A stretch of 64,000 nt of DNA, from positions 310,001 to 374,000 of the forward strand of contig JASJOS010000008.1 in NCBI GenBank assembly GCA_030068525.1. The letters run 5' to 3'. The stretch's first letter is position 1. Each line of letters starts with the position of its first letter. A program made the translations under genes and the position numbers. Under the pieces are notes generated by a model that saw only the letters and a program-made list of their open reading frames with translations, was not told where the DNA came from and ran no database searches. Below are positions 28,101-35,836 of the stretch, in pieces. The DNA comes from Xanthocytophaga flava. GTDB taxonomy: Bacteria; Bacteroidota; Bacteroidia; Cytophagales; 172606-1.

Positions 28101-28699
28101 TGGATTTTGCTACAATGAAGATGGGAGTTGTCTCTCACAAGTATTTGTTCAGTGTATCAGGAAAAGAAAAGCCGATCCTGACATGGTTCTTTCCTGGGAT
28201 TAATCTACCTGACAGTACTCGTGATCAGAAAGGTAGCAACGGATTTATTGAGTTCTCGATCAAACCTAAGGGTAATTTGCCCGAAAAAACTCAGATCGAG
28301 AACTTTGCTGATATTTTCTTTGACTATAATGATCCGGTACGTACCAACACTACAATGAATGTGCTGTATGACATACCTAAAGTAATTAACTCTGCCAATC
28401 AGTTGGATGATTCGATTATTGACAAGGTGACGACTACAGAACCGGATGCACTGAAAGGGAAACTGACTCTGCATCCAAATCCTACCCAAAGTTTGGTGTG
28501 GATACACTTGTTAGACGTTTCTGTACGTATTGAACAGATTCGTATCTGTAATCTGCTTGGCCAACAACAAACAGTAAATAGTTCCTTCACAGATAATCAG
28601 AATATGCAGATAAACATGCAAGGTTGGTCTAAAGGTATGTATTTGATTCATATTCAGACTAATAAAGGGACATCTGTACAACGGGTTGTTGTGCAATAA
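25178..28699 (+). CDS. Secreted NHL-repeat protein with T9SS C-terminal sorting domain
   Basis: This is a 1173-residue exported protein. A signal peptide (MKQHYSLVYFLVLFFVFPLAG) is followed by about 12 NHL repeats to residue 590, each with the pattern DPLGNIYVTD...RIQKFD, which should form one or two beta-propellers. Next comes a Cna/SdrD B-like domain (VIRGKVFIAQNKD, TDSTGSYSLQV), then Ig-like segments. A DUF7619-type region has YDPNDKQVSP, FQNTGTDTA and FFDYNDPVRTN. The last 80 residues are a type A T9SS sorting domain (LHPNPTQSLVWI ... WSKGMYLIHIQTNKG). The protein should be secreted across the outer membrane and kept at the surface. Its ligand is unknown. Confidence 0.92.
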   Translation: MKQHYSLVYFLVLFFVFPLAGRSQSYFFNHTIGSSISFEYPFKIITDKKGNLYVVNASNWYITKFTAKGEIVLRFGKTGTETGSFSGTIIDIAVDDDENIYVLDNSRVQMFNAKGEFVKVISVAFRSYYNGIAVDDQKNIYLAVISTLTNANEIHKLDQDGNILLKFGSTGTADDQFQQVWKLCVNSKGEIYTIDSGHTRIQKFDSTGRFLLTFGSRGSGNGQFYNPQALTTDAEGNVWVVDTQNYRIQQFSSSGNFIISIGAFGFGDGQFRIPNGICVDPLGTVYVSDYITNKVQRFLPNGKLIETYGFRGTTNGHLQYMYGTKQDKAGNFYISSNKSVIKYNQKGIQVKEIFSSENQNGLSTSPGTITTDTQNNLYVCYHGYIQKFDTAGNFKFSFGKGGTGPGEFYNLSGIEIDPLGNIYVTDPNNSRIQKFDPKGRFLLQFGHPNLDNFYPKAIAIDKLGNVYVTDTQNNAVFKFDSTGRVLKKIGSTGTDPGHFNYPTAIKIDQQGNLYVGDKGNYRIQIFDKDGVFLTQFGSQGEGREQFGYISDLEVSPEGDLYVSDYTNFRISVFTTTPLTANVIRGKVFIAQNKDCIQDSTEVGMPRIVVLAEPGPYYTVTDSTGSYSLQVDTGKYQIMQILPSFTNNTIVTSVCPQKDSVHTVSFSERGQTISDVNFANQFKVLLPYLSCEVSSNRRRRCELSTTKIIYANKGQGKAEQVKIYIKLPEYVVLRQASKPYEIDKDSNYVFSIPALNPNESGSIEIIDYVSCIRGITGLTQCTKAWITPFNQVEEVGEWDKSDIMLTGKCIENGRVQMIIKNVGQAAMADSSEFRIFLDTQLAFRKNYKLAKGDSLVLKVPANGKTVRLEADQRPDHPRKSQTNMTIEGCVASTSNIVSKGFVNALPQDDEEPEVSINCLPIVDSYDPNDKQVSPQGTAVDHYTPTRSEFKYTIRFQNTGTDTAYRITVIDTLSEKLDFATMKMGVVSHKYLFSVSGKEKPILTWFFPGINLPDSTRDQKGSNGFIEFSIKPKGNLPEKTQIENFADIFFDYNDPVRTNTTMNVLYDIPKVINSANQLDDSIIDKVTTTEPDALKGKLTLHPNPTQSLVWIHLLDVSVRIEQIRICNLLGQQQTVNSSFTDNQNMQINMQGWSKGMYLIHIQTNKGTSVQRVVVQ

Positions 28700-28794
28700 G
28701 GAATAGTCAGACAAACAATAGAGTATTATATGTGTTCAAGGATTGCTATTGGTGTTAGCGCTGAATAGATGTAGTTCAATATCACGTAGATATT

Positions 28795-28840
28795 ATACAT
28801 GAAAAAGGTCTGACTATCGAGTCAGACCTTTTTCATGTAT
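28795..28840. terminator. Bidirectional terminator between convergent genes
   Basis: A perfect 21-bp stem with the 4-base loop ATCG. Each arm contains AAAAAGG or CCTTTTT, so a U-run is present in either direction. It serves the NHL gene (ends 28699) and the amidase gene (ends 28870). Confidence 0.85.
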
Positions 28841-28869
28841 AATTATGTATTTTTCTGATAAAATCAGTT

Positions 28870-29391
28870 TTACTTCTTCCACGCTTGCTTAAAATAGCGT
28901 TCATAGCCAAACGGATCGCGCCACTCGATGTTGTGCTCGGGAATGCCTAGCTGTTTAAGCCAGGTGGGGACAAAGAAGCTTGGGCAGCCTTTGTTGTCGA
29001 ACTGGTTATGTCCGGCAATCTTCACGTTAGGTGCATAGCCTAGTACCTCGCCGAGAATGTCTAACATGGTTGAGATCTGCTGAGGGGTACGGCTGTCTAA
29101 TGGCATTTTGTGAGACGAGTCCAGGCCGCCTACATAACAGAGATGTCTGGAAATGGAGTTGATGCCTGCTACTCCATTGGTAACTTCAAAAGAGTCTATT
29201 ACCTGGTCATTATTATGTTTGACAAACTGGTGACGGGAGCCATCAAGCAGAATCAGATCCGAGTAGCCGACTTGCTTCCAGCCATTGCCGTAGGGTTTGG
29301 GTTTGGTGTGCCATTTTTTGACGTCTTGAGGTGAGATCCAGCGTCCGGCTGGGGTGGCGGTGCAGTGTATAATCAGGTATTGAAATTTCAT
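28870..29391 (-). CDS. N-acetylmuramoyl-L-alanine amidase (phage-lysin type)
   Basis: This is a 173-residue enzyme of the Amidase_2/PGRP family, close in layout to phage lysozyme-amidases. It would cut the bond between MurNAc and L-alanine in peptidoglycan. The zinc ligands are His9 (IIHCTATP), His128 (IAGHNQFD) and Cys136 (NKGCPSF), and Tyr43 (VGYSDLILLDG) is in the usual catalytic place. No signal peptide is present, as expected for a lysin released through a holin. It lies downstream of a small membrane protein, VirE-like protein and helicase on the same strand. The final 17 residues are duplicated in the remnant at 24551-24611. Confidence 0.9.
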   Translation of the reverse strand: MKFQYLIIHCTATPAGRWISPQDVKKWHTKPKPYGNGWKQVGYSDLILLDGSRHQFVKHNNDQVIDSFEVTNGVAGINSISRHLCYVGGLDSSHKMPLDSRTPQQISTMLDILGEVLGYAPNVKIAGHNQFDNKGCPSFFVPTWLKQLGIPEHNIEWRDPFGYERYFKQAWKK

Positions 29392-29470
29392 AGGGATAGG
29401 TGGTTTGTTATGTGTGGTTTATTGAACGTGAACAGGACGAGTTATGAATCTGTTTTCATCCCCAGGTTGT

Positions 29471-29519
29471 GTGTTATCACCAACCTGAACGGTGGGAAAC
29501 AACTCGTTGGTGATAACAC
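29471..29519. repeat. Short inverted repeat upstream of the amidase gene
   Basis: GTGTTATCACCAAC (29471-29484) and its exact complement (29506-29519) form a 14-bp stem with a 21-base loop. It lies 80 bases upstream of the amidase start. It could be a regulatory hairpin or a small dispersed repeat; a related ATTATCACAAAC string occurs inside repeat B. Confidence 0.5.
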
Positions 29520-29608
29520 CAACGACGGGAACGAAAGCAAGGTTGGGGATTGATGCCCTCCTCGCTAAGGCTGCCTATCCCGATACAGTGGGATGCCATC
29601 CTTCTGTG

Positions 29609-29794
29609 TTATTTAGGGTCTCTCATGGAGAAGAACCCAACTGTTGAAATAAAGGCTAGTAACGAAACGAACGACTGCGTGTCGATTCGGTTTGCCAGCC
29701 AGAGAATATATCCTGAGAAGGTGAATAAACCCAGGGTTGAGGTTTTCCAGTTGTCTAACACGAACTGGATGTAGTCGTATATCGATTTTGCCAT
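29609..29794 (-). CDS. Small membrane protein, holin-like position
   Basis: The ORF codes for 61 residues: a charged N-terminus (MAKSIYDYIQFVLDNWK), two closely spaced hydrophobic stretches (TSTLGLFTFSGYILWLA and SFVSLLAFISTVGFF) and a short charged tail. This is the size and layout of small phage holins, and the gene sits directly upstream of the lysin-type amidase on the same strand. The holin role is inferred from position only. Overlapping ORFs in other frames have poor composition. Confidence 0.5.
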   Translation of the reverse strand: MAKSIYDYIQFVLDNWKTSTLGLFTFSGYILWLANRIDTQSFVSLLAFISTVGFFSMRDPK

Positions 29795-29866
29795 AGGGTA
29801 TGTGATTTGAATAGGGGTGATGTAATTGCCTGTTTGCTATCCGAACGATTGGGATTATTCCGATCC

Positions 29867-30123
29867 AATGTAGGGGCGAACCTGCGTGTTCGCCCGGATT
29901 GTCGCAGGGAATGTTTGTAGTAATCCGACAATGTAGGGGCATCCCCTTGCGGGTGCCCGTATTTCCCCATACGAATGTCTAGATACATCCGAAATGGTTG
30001 CCCGATAAACCCAATCGGACGGTGAGGAATCCGGGCAGGGGCAAGCCCTGCCCCTACATTGTCGCATTGTCACAAACATAGCCTGCGACAATCTGGGCGA
30101 ACACGCGGGTTCGCCCCTACATT
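29867..30123. repeat. Nested long inverted repeat
   Basis: Arms of 52 bp (29867-29918 and 30072-30123) are complementary with about five mismatches; they start AATGTAGGGGCGAACC. An inner pair, with CGACAATGTAGGGGCA near 29931 and its complement near 30052, nests inside. Each arm also folds on itself (GGGCGAAC / GTTCGCCC). There is no coding potential. Similar TGTAGGGGCGAAC-type hairpins are known as dispersed repeats in many bacteria. Confidence 0.75.
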
Positions 30124-30176
30124 TCCTGATCATGATTTACAAATTCAGGCATCATTTGTCTGGACCGGATTACAAT

Positions 30177-30692
30177 TCAGACACAGAAAACCTCTGCTTC
30201 CGGATTGCCACTCAGAAAGGGATCATAAGTGACATAGCGGAATCTGGTTACCATCTGGTCCATCGGATCAGAAATGATTCCATAAACTCCCTCATAGTAG
30301 TCACTCAGAGCTTGCCAGGCTTTTCCATGGTCACAGGCCGCAATACGTACCAGCACAGTTAGCCCTTGGCCTGTATGATTTTCAAACACAGCATATGTGT
30401 AGCGATCCTGAGAGAGAATGAGTTTGCCTCGTTGCAGATTCTTAAAACCTTCTACATCCAGACCGATAAAACCCGAATGCTGGGTAAGCGAAAGACCTTG
30501 TTTATGGATTTTAAACAAACCCGATAAGGTTACAATTGGTAACGACTGTGTCTGGTTTTTGCCAGACTCCTGCCGTGCTAGTTCGACCTGCTCACGAAAA
30601 ACGCCATCCTGTATATGGGATAGATAAAGATCTAAGGGATATGATTGAGTGGTTAATGCATCAATAGACGAAAAGAAACTGATGGTTGACAT
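30177..30692 (-). CDS. VirE N-terminal-like (BT4734/BF3469 family) mobile-element protein
   Basis: This is a 171-residue protein whose central pattern (GLFKIHKQGLSLTQHSGFIGLDVEGFKNLQ) and later segment (GQGLTVLVRIAACDHGKAWQALSDYYEGVYGI) match the VirE N-terminal domain found in Bacteroidota integrative elements. The family resembles the primase/polymerase part of replication proteins, usually fused to a helicase or next to one. Here an SF2 helicase gene lies upstream on the same strand. The protein ends where a longer family member would continue, so it may be a stand-alone form. Confidence 0.75.
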   Translation of the reverse strand: MSTISFFSSIDALTTQSYPLDLYLSHIQDGVFREQVELARQESGKNQTQSLPIVTLSGLFKIHKQGLSLTQHSGFIGLDVEGFKNLQRGKLILSQDRYTYAVFENHTGQGLTVLVRIAACDHGKAWQALSDYYEGVYGIISDPMDQMVTRFRYVTYDPFLSGNPEAEVFCV

Positions 30693-30726
30693 ATAGTTAG
30701 TAAGAGAATAAAAGGGTAGAGATTAA

Positions 30727-32307
30727 TTAGAATGAATAGGTGTGATTGTTTCGCAAGGCATACTCCTGCAAGCGTTTGTCTACCCAGCCAGGCTGATAGC
30801 CTCTCAGTTTGGCAAACTCCTCCAGGAGAGGTCTGGGGTTAGCTCGTTCCATAATGCGGTGTATAATCCAGTTTGCCTTGTAAGGTGTACCTGTGTAGCT
30901 GTTTCCCATCTGAGCCCGCTGGATCAGTTCGGGAACGCTCATCTGTGACCAGTTCATCTGTTTGAGATAGCTCCAGTCTATGGTCAGTTCTTCTGTATGG
31001 ACATGTACAGATTCGCGTTGTTCCTGAGAGAGGCGTTCAAACACAAAGCCACAATGCTCACAGGTAACACAGCCCAAGGCAATGATCGAGTGACACTCCG
31101 GACATTTCTTGGTAGGGGCAATGTTGAGTGTTTTCTGAGCCTTGCCCGTCCAGAACAGATAGCTCCAGTCACGCGGCTCATGCCATAGACCATGTTCATC
31201 GAGATTATTGCCCATGTCGATGATAATGAACTCCCGCTTAGTTGCTGTGGTACGCGACCCGCGGCCACACATTTGCAGGAATAGAGGCAGAGACTGAGTA
31301 GCCCGATTCAGGATAATACACTCCACACTGGGTTCATCGAAGCCCGTAGTGAGAATGCCACAATTAACCAGAATCGCCCCATCGGTGCCCGAGAACCATT
31401 TCAGAATGGCTTGCCTTTCCTGGTCCAGTGTATCAGAAGTCACATAGCGCACCTGTGAGCTGACTTCACTAAAAGCCTTAGCGGTATAGACCGTATGCGG
31501 GATATTGACACAGAAGATCAGCGTCTTTTTACCCTGAGCATGCGTTTGCCAGTTGGTCACACAACCGTGATACAGGACAGACTTATTGAAGTCATTGTAC
31601 AGTTCAGTATTCTTGTACTCTCCATCATGCCCTGTAGCTGCTGTGATTTCGATGGGTACAGCAAAGTATCGCGGTTTGGATAAGTAGCCTGCCTCAATCA
31701 ACAGATGTATTTCTGTGCCTACCACAATATCCTCAAAGTAATGGTTGAGTGGTTCAAACTTACTGGCAGCAATAGGCGTAGCCGTAGCCCCAATCATAGG
31801 TAAGTCTTTGTGTAAGTCTATCACTTTCCGGAAGTTGCCTTTATGCGCTTCGTCCATAATAATCAGCTTCAGATCCGGTAATGACCAACCTTTCTTGACT
31901 CTACGGTAGTACGTCTCTACCATGGCCACCACTACTTTGTTGCGGGGCATATGTGTAGAGTCCGCACTCAGCAGACCAGCCTGCAATCCCGCTTTCTGAA
32001 GCGTTGAGGCTGCCTGATGCAACAATTCAATACGATCCGTCAGAATCAGTACCCGACCCCGGCTAATGCTTTCTAAGGCACGTCTGGTGATCTCGGCAAA
32101 GGTGACGGTCTTGCCCGCGCCAGTAGGCAGGCATAGAATTACCCGTTTTTTACCTGACAGATGTTTTTCTGCCAGTTTCACAATACTCTCTTCCTGATAG
32201 TCTCTCAAGGCCAATGTAGGCGTTACAGGCACTGTATTTCCATTTGGTAAGGGCAAAGCTTCGCCACTCACGCCATTGGCGTGATCTAAAAACACATTCT
32301 GTTGCAT
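30727..32307 (-). CDS. DEAD/DEAH-box superfamily II helicase
   Basis: This is a 526-residue helicase. Motifs appear in order: the Q-like region RDYQEESIVKL, Walker A LPTGAGKT (60-67), motif II DEAH (152-155), motif III GATATP and motif VI QMCGRGSRT. After the helicase core comes a four-cysteine zinc ribbon (CPECHSIIALGCVTCEHCG). The layout resembles RadD/type III restriction-like helicases encoded by mobile elements. Its start is only four bases from the stop codon of the HTH gene, so the two are co-transcribed. Confidence 0.9.
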   Translation of the reverse strand: MQQNVFLDHANGVSGEALPLPNGNTVPVTPTLALRDYQEESIVKLAEKHLSGKKRVILCLPTGAGKTVTFAEITRRALESISRGRVLILTDRIELLHQAASTLQKAGLQAGLLSADSTHMPRNKVVVAMVETYYRRVKKGWSLPDLKLIIMDEAHKGNFRKVIDLHKDLPMIGATATPIAASKFEPLNHYFEDIVVGTEIHLLIEAGYLSKPRYFAVPIEITAATGHDGEYKNTELYNDFNKSVLYHGCVTNWQTHAQGKKTLIFCVNIPHTVYTAKAFSEVSSQVRYVTSDTLDQERQAILKWFSGTDGAILVNCGILTTGFDEPSVECIILNRATQSLPLFLQMCGRGSRTTATKREFIIIDMGNNLDEHGLWHEPRDWSYLFWTGKAQKTLNIAPTKKCPECHSIIALGCVTCEHCGFVFERLSQEQRESVHVHTEELTIDWSYLKQMNWSQMSVPELIQRAQMGNSYTGTPYKANWIIHRIMERANPRPLLEEFAKLRGYQPGWVDKRLQEYALRNNHTYSF

Positions 32308-32310
32308 AGC

Positions 32311-32652
32311 TTAGTGTTTTTGAGTGGCTGATGGATCCATTTCTTCTGACAAATGACACTCGATCTCTGTCTCTAACTCCTGCAACGTTTTTTGTTTGCC
32401 ATCTTCAATCCAGGCTTGGAGGTCAGCCCTACTGAAATAGAGCTTCTTGCCCCGCTTCATATGCGGGATGCGGCCTTCGGAAACCAGATTGTAAATAGTA
32501 GACTTTGCCAGACCTGTGATCTGCATGGCTAGTTCAACACCGCCAAATTGTTTGTCAGGCAGCGCAGGAGTGATAGTAAAGGATTGTAATTCAAGTAAAA
32601 GAGCTTCCACGCGAATCAATCGCAGCTGAAGGTCTTCGAAAGGATTGAACAT
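32311..32652 (-). CDS. Excisionase-family helix-turn-helix protein
   Basis: This is a 113-residue protein with a MerR-like/excisionase HTH (AMQITGLAKSTIYNLVSEGRIPHMKRGKKLYFSRADLQAWI in two parts). Such proteins are common in Bacteroidota integrative elements, next to VirE-like and helicase genes. It is first in the operon with the helicase. A polar, Glu-rich tail follows the domain. Confidence 0.85.
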   Translation of the reverse strand: MFNPFEDLQLRLIRVEALLLELQSFTITPALPDKQFGGVELAMQITGLAKSTIYNLVSEGRIPHMKRGKKLYFSRADLQAWIEDGKQKTLQELETEIECHLSEEMDPSATQKH

Positions 32653-33501
32653 GTAGGGAATAAAGGTTTGGGTAAAAACTGATTACACCAGAACCCCCTA
32701 TGAGGAAATACCCGGAAACAATGTGCAAAAGCCACTGCTACTATAAAAAGGTTAGTACAATAGGAAAGTAGAATATCCTTTCGTTTTTCGACGAATAGTC
32801 GTAAAAAAGTAGTTATGGATATTTACTTTTATTTACTTTTTATTACCTTTGTTTATGATTTGTTGCCTTCTGTAGCAAAAGCAAAGCCCCCACTGTCACA
32901 TAGTAGTTAACAGATTCAGTTTATACCTCTACAGAATCAAACAAAGCAGTTTACTTTTTGCATTGTTTCGTTTAAAAATAAAAAACAGCCTTTCTGCATC
33001 GCAGAATAGTTGTTCACTAAGTCCAGCTGTAGTTCGGCGGCCAAACTTCGCTACACTGGCGTGGGTAGGAATTCCTCTGGGAGTTCCTATTTTTATTTCT
33101 ATAAAGTAAGGCTGTAAATTTAGTAAATCCCACCTTTATACCCAAGAGGCTGTCTTATATTTTATGTCTTTTTCGCATATTTTTTTATTGTAATTATATT
33201 TTTATGAATGCTTGCTTTTTACACTTTTTTGACTGGATTATATTTTTGTATCAAATATTTTTATCCTGGAAAGTAATAAATAAAATAATGCATATAAGGC
33301 TATATGAGGAGAGGTTATACTGGTATAATAGGAGGGTACATTGGGTAAAAAAAGTGGCTGTAAAAAGAGGCAGAATAGGTAACATACTTACTCGGTTTCA
33401 TCTGTCAGATTATCTAACTCATCATCAAATAAATGCTCTGCAAAGGAAACCTGCAACTGTTTCCTATCTTGCTAAAGCGGAAAATTTAGACTTGGAAAAA
33501 A
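32653..33501. other. Gene-poor region at the left side of the Rhs tip locus
   Basis: About 850 AT-rich bases. The ORF at 33204-33545 has poor composition and overlaps the next gene, so it is not accepted. The only clear element is the hairpin at 33066-33089. The stretch could contain the edge of the mobile-element remnant, but no attachment-site repeat was found. Confidence 0.45.
33066..33098 (+). terminator. Rho-independent terminator-like hairpin
   Basis: TAGGAATTCC and GGAGTTCCTA pair with one G-T mismatch around a TCTG loop, followed by TTTTTATTT. No gene on the plus strand ends just upstream, so it may terminate a small RNA or be a relic. Confidence 0.5.
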
Positions 33502-34320
33502 ATGAGAAAACCCTATATCGTATTAGTAAGTTATCAGGGTGCTGATCTTGCACATGAGATACAACTGCAGTTTAATCATGAAGCTACTGTGGTGAGTGAA
33601 CTTTATAATAGATTACTGCCACCACCTAATATTAAATATCTTCAAAAGATACACATTGATTTAACCAATAAAAAAAGCGAGCATACTTATATATCACCTC
33701 CTTCGCCCTTAGATTCTTTCTTTAATATATGTTGTATGGTGAAGTACTATGATTTTGATCGATATTTTAGTTTAGATCAAAAACAGCAACAAAGAGAGAT
33801 ACTAGACCAGATACAGCTTAATATTGAGGAAGCTGCCAAGCAATATGGATGGGACATGACTCCTTTTCAGGAAGCTTACCAGAAAGTAATTGAGGTAGAT
33901 TTTGTGAATATCTTTGTTGGAAAAAAAGTCTCATCTAAAGATAGAAAGCATAAAGCTGCTATCGAGCTCAATACTGATGTAACAGGTGCACGCATCTCCA
34001 TCCTATTTTTTGATAAGAAAGAGACACTTATTCAAAGAAATCTGATTAAAGTGGCTAAGCCTCAATCCTTCTTTTTTAGTCGACTTATAGGGTCTTTTCA
34101 TTGGATAGACAATCAGCAGTTTCGCTTGTCTGATATTCAGGATGAGATTCATTTTACAGCTTCTTTAGGCAGTGATCAGATTCAATTATCGTTCACACCT
34201 GAAGGGCGAAGTGAAGACACACTATTAAAAGAACTGAAAATTCTGGATGCAGATACTTCTCATGAAGAGACATTAAGACTTTTGGATCTTCAGATGAATA
34301 ACTTCAGAAATAACTTTTAA
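33502..34320 (+). CDS. Hypothetical protein in the Rhs tip locus
   Basis: This is a 272-residue protein that I do not recognise. It has no signal peptide or membrane segment. The N-terminal half includes PSPLDSFFNICCMVKYYDFDRYF and a helical stretch with a EAAKQYGWDMTPFQEAYQK pattern. The C-terminal half is beta-rich. It stands in front of two immunity-like genes, so it could be part of the same toxin-immunity region, but no toxin motif was seen. The ATG at 33502 gives a natural start (MRKPYIVLVSYQG). Confidence 0.6.
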   Translation: MRKPYIVLVSYQGADLAHEIQLQFNHEATVVSELYNRLLPPPNIKYLQKIHIDLTNKKSEHTYISPPSPLDSFFNICCMVKYYDFDRYFSLDQKQQQREILDQIQLNIEEAAKQYGWDMTPFQEAYQKVIEVDFVNIFVGKKVSSKDRKHKAAIELNTDVTGARISILFFDKKETLIQRNLIKVAKPQSFFFSRLIGSFHWIDNQQFRLSDIQDEIHFTASLGSDQIQLSFTPEGRSEDTLLKELKILDADTSHEETLRLLDLQMNNFRNNF

Positions 34321-34346
34321 AACAATAGATAAAGTAGAAAGAAGTA

Positions 34347-35075
34347 ATGGTAAAGACTCTTGACGAAGAGAAGGGAAAAAGATATATCGATATTGAACAA
34401 GTACATCCTGAGACTGGTGAAGTAGAACAGTATCAAGTTGGAAAAGAGAATAAGAATGGTTCTCCAGTTTCTAGAGAAATGAAAGCACTAGATGATATTG
34501 AACAAGCGCAAGGATGTAAAAGGCCTGAGTTTAAAGCTTGTAACAAAAAAATAACAGATATGAACTCTAAACAATTAAATTTTTATCTATTACCTGAAGA
34601 GTTATTTTTAATAAATGAATGGCTAAAGAAGAATAATATATATATAATACGTAATCCAATTGACAGTCTTGATGAGTTGTATGTGGAAAACCTTAATTTA
34701 TACAAGCCTGAAGCGAAGGCTAGACAAGTATATTTACAGTTGGAGAGATTTTCCCAATGTATTGTGACAAGATATAGTGAGAAGGTTAATAAATATTTTG
34801 TTGATGGAGATAAGAGTTGTGTAATTGAGTTTTCAATGCCAGTTTTTCCTGATCCAAATCAAATAATTTTATCTCGTTCTCGACTTTATTGTTGCTCAAG
34901 ATACTACGATGATAATGTATTAATAACAAAAGATTCTGATTTCTTAGATTGGATTAATAAGTTCTATAATTCGTTCAAAAAAGAGTTTTTGGTGAAATAT
35001 GAGTCTGACCAAGCAGATTGGGCTTCAGAAAAAGTAATAAAATGGATCGAAGTTGGTGGAGCATTAAGGGTATAG
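34347..35075 (+). CDS. Toxin-tail remnant fused in frame to an immunity-like protein
   Basis: The 242-codon frame has two parts. Residues 1-71 (KRYIDIEQVHPETGEVEQYQ, VGKENKNGSPVSREMKALDD, IEQAQGCKRPEFKACNKK) look like the very end of an Rhs-type nuclease toxin, a pattern common in polymorphic toxin C-termini. Residues 72-242 begin with a good ATG at 34560 (MNSKQLNFYLLPEELFLINEWL) and have the size and composition of an immunity protein. The protein made in the cell may therefore be the 171-residue form from 34560. The stop codon of the toxin has been lost, or the upstream ATG is simply unused. Family assignment of the immunity part is tentative. Confidence 0.6.
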   Translation: MVKTLDEEKGKRYIDIEQVHPETGEVEQYQVGKENKNGSPVSREMKALDDIEQAQGCKRPEFKACNKKITDMNSKQLNFYLLPEELFLINEWLKKNNIYIIRNPIDSLDELYVENLNLYKPEAKARQVYLQLERFSQCIVTRYSEKVNKYFVDGDKSCVIEFSMPVFPDPNQIILSRSRLYCCSRYYDDNVLITKDSDFLDWINKFYNSFKKEFLVKYESDQADWASEKVIKWIEVGGALRV

Positions 35076-35183
35076 TAATCTCTAGTATGAGTGTAATAGC
35101 TTCTGGTTCGAACTGATCTTCAAACTAGGGGCTATTATGCTTAATAAGACAATCAACTCCAATTTAGGTAAGTGGATAATCTT

Positions 35184-35675
35184 ATGACATCAACTGGTAC
35201 GTTTAAAAAGAAAAGATATAAATATTCTATAGGGGATTTGTTTTATGTGCCTTTATCAGAAAAGGGATATTGCGTGGGTTTAATTACTCATATTCATCCA
35301 CGCAATAAAGTACCTCTTGGATGTTTTTTTAGAAAGCTATACAGTCAGGTCCCTACTATTATAGATAGAGAAATTATAAAAAAAGAAAATGTGATCTTAG
35401 TAAAAAGATTTGGGATACAGGGATTTGATGAAGGTACATGGTCTATTATAGGCAAGCTTGATACTTTTGATAAGGCAGAATGGCCTATTCCTGTTTTTCT
35501 GAGAAGACCAGGTTCTGCTCCTGTTTGTTTGGTATACTATAATGAAGACTTAGAGGAAACAGGAAGTGAAAATATTCCTGAAGGCGCAGATCTATCACTA
35601 TATTATGAAGATGGACTAGGAGGATCAGGATTTGTAGAAAAGCGATTAACAAAGTTGTTTCTCCAAATTTCTTAA
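35184..35675 (+). CDS. Immunity protein 26-like protein
   Basis: This is a 163-residue protein. The N-terminal segment (KKKRYKYSIGDLFYVPLSEKGYCVGLITHI) followed by the beta strands GCFFRKLYS matches the Imm26 pattern of polymorphic toxin systems. The remainder is acidic, as usual for immunity proteins (GSENIPEGADLSLYYEDGLGG). A GTG at 35172 is in frame, but ATG at 35184 gives the natural start. No matching toxin is intact just upstream, so it is probably an orphan immunity gene. Confidence 0.65.
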   Translation: MTSTGTFKKKRYKYSIGDLFYVPLSEKGYCVGLITHIHPRNKVPLGCFFRKLYSQVPTIIDREIIKKENVILVKRFGIQGFDEGTWSIIGKLDTFDKAEWPIPVFLRRPGSAPVCLVYYNEDLEETGSENIPEGADLSLYYEDGLGGSGFVEKRLTKLFLQIS

Positions 35676-35743
35676 TAAGGTCTTATACTTAATTCATGTA
35701 AGTCAAAAAGTTTCTACTTTTTAGATATAAAACTTATCACATA

Positions 35744-35778
35744 CAAAAAGCCTTTATTTATGACGATAAGGGCTTTTT
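35744..35778 (+). terminator. Terminator between immunity gene and Rhs tip
   Basis: AAAAAGCCTTTAT and ATAAGGGCTTTTT pair with one mismatch, followed by a T-rich stretch. It lies about 70 bases after the Imm26-like stop codon and inside the open frame that leads to the Rhs tip, so that tip is unlikely to be read from the upstream genes. Confidence 0.6.
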
Positions 35779-35836
35779 ATATTACCCAGAAGAATCATGG
35801 AGTTTATCCCACTTTTTCAGCGGAAATCCGTGGGGA

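Noticed and set aside
29755..30133. Minus-strand ORFs across the nested inverted repeat
   Set aside because: They translate hairpin sequence and have no protein-like composition.
33204..33545. 113-codon plus-strand ORF
   Set aside because: Unnatural residue composition, overlap with the better gene at 33502, and no recognisable domain.
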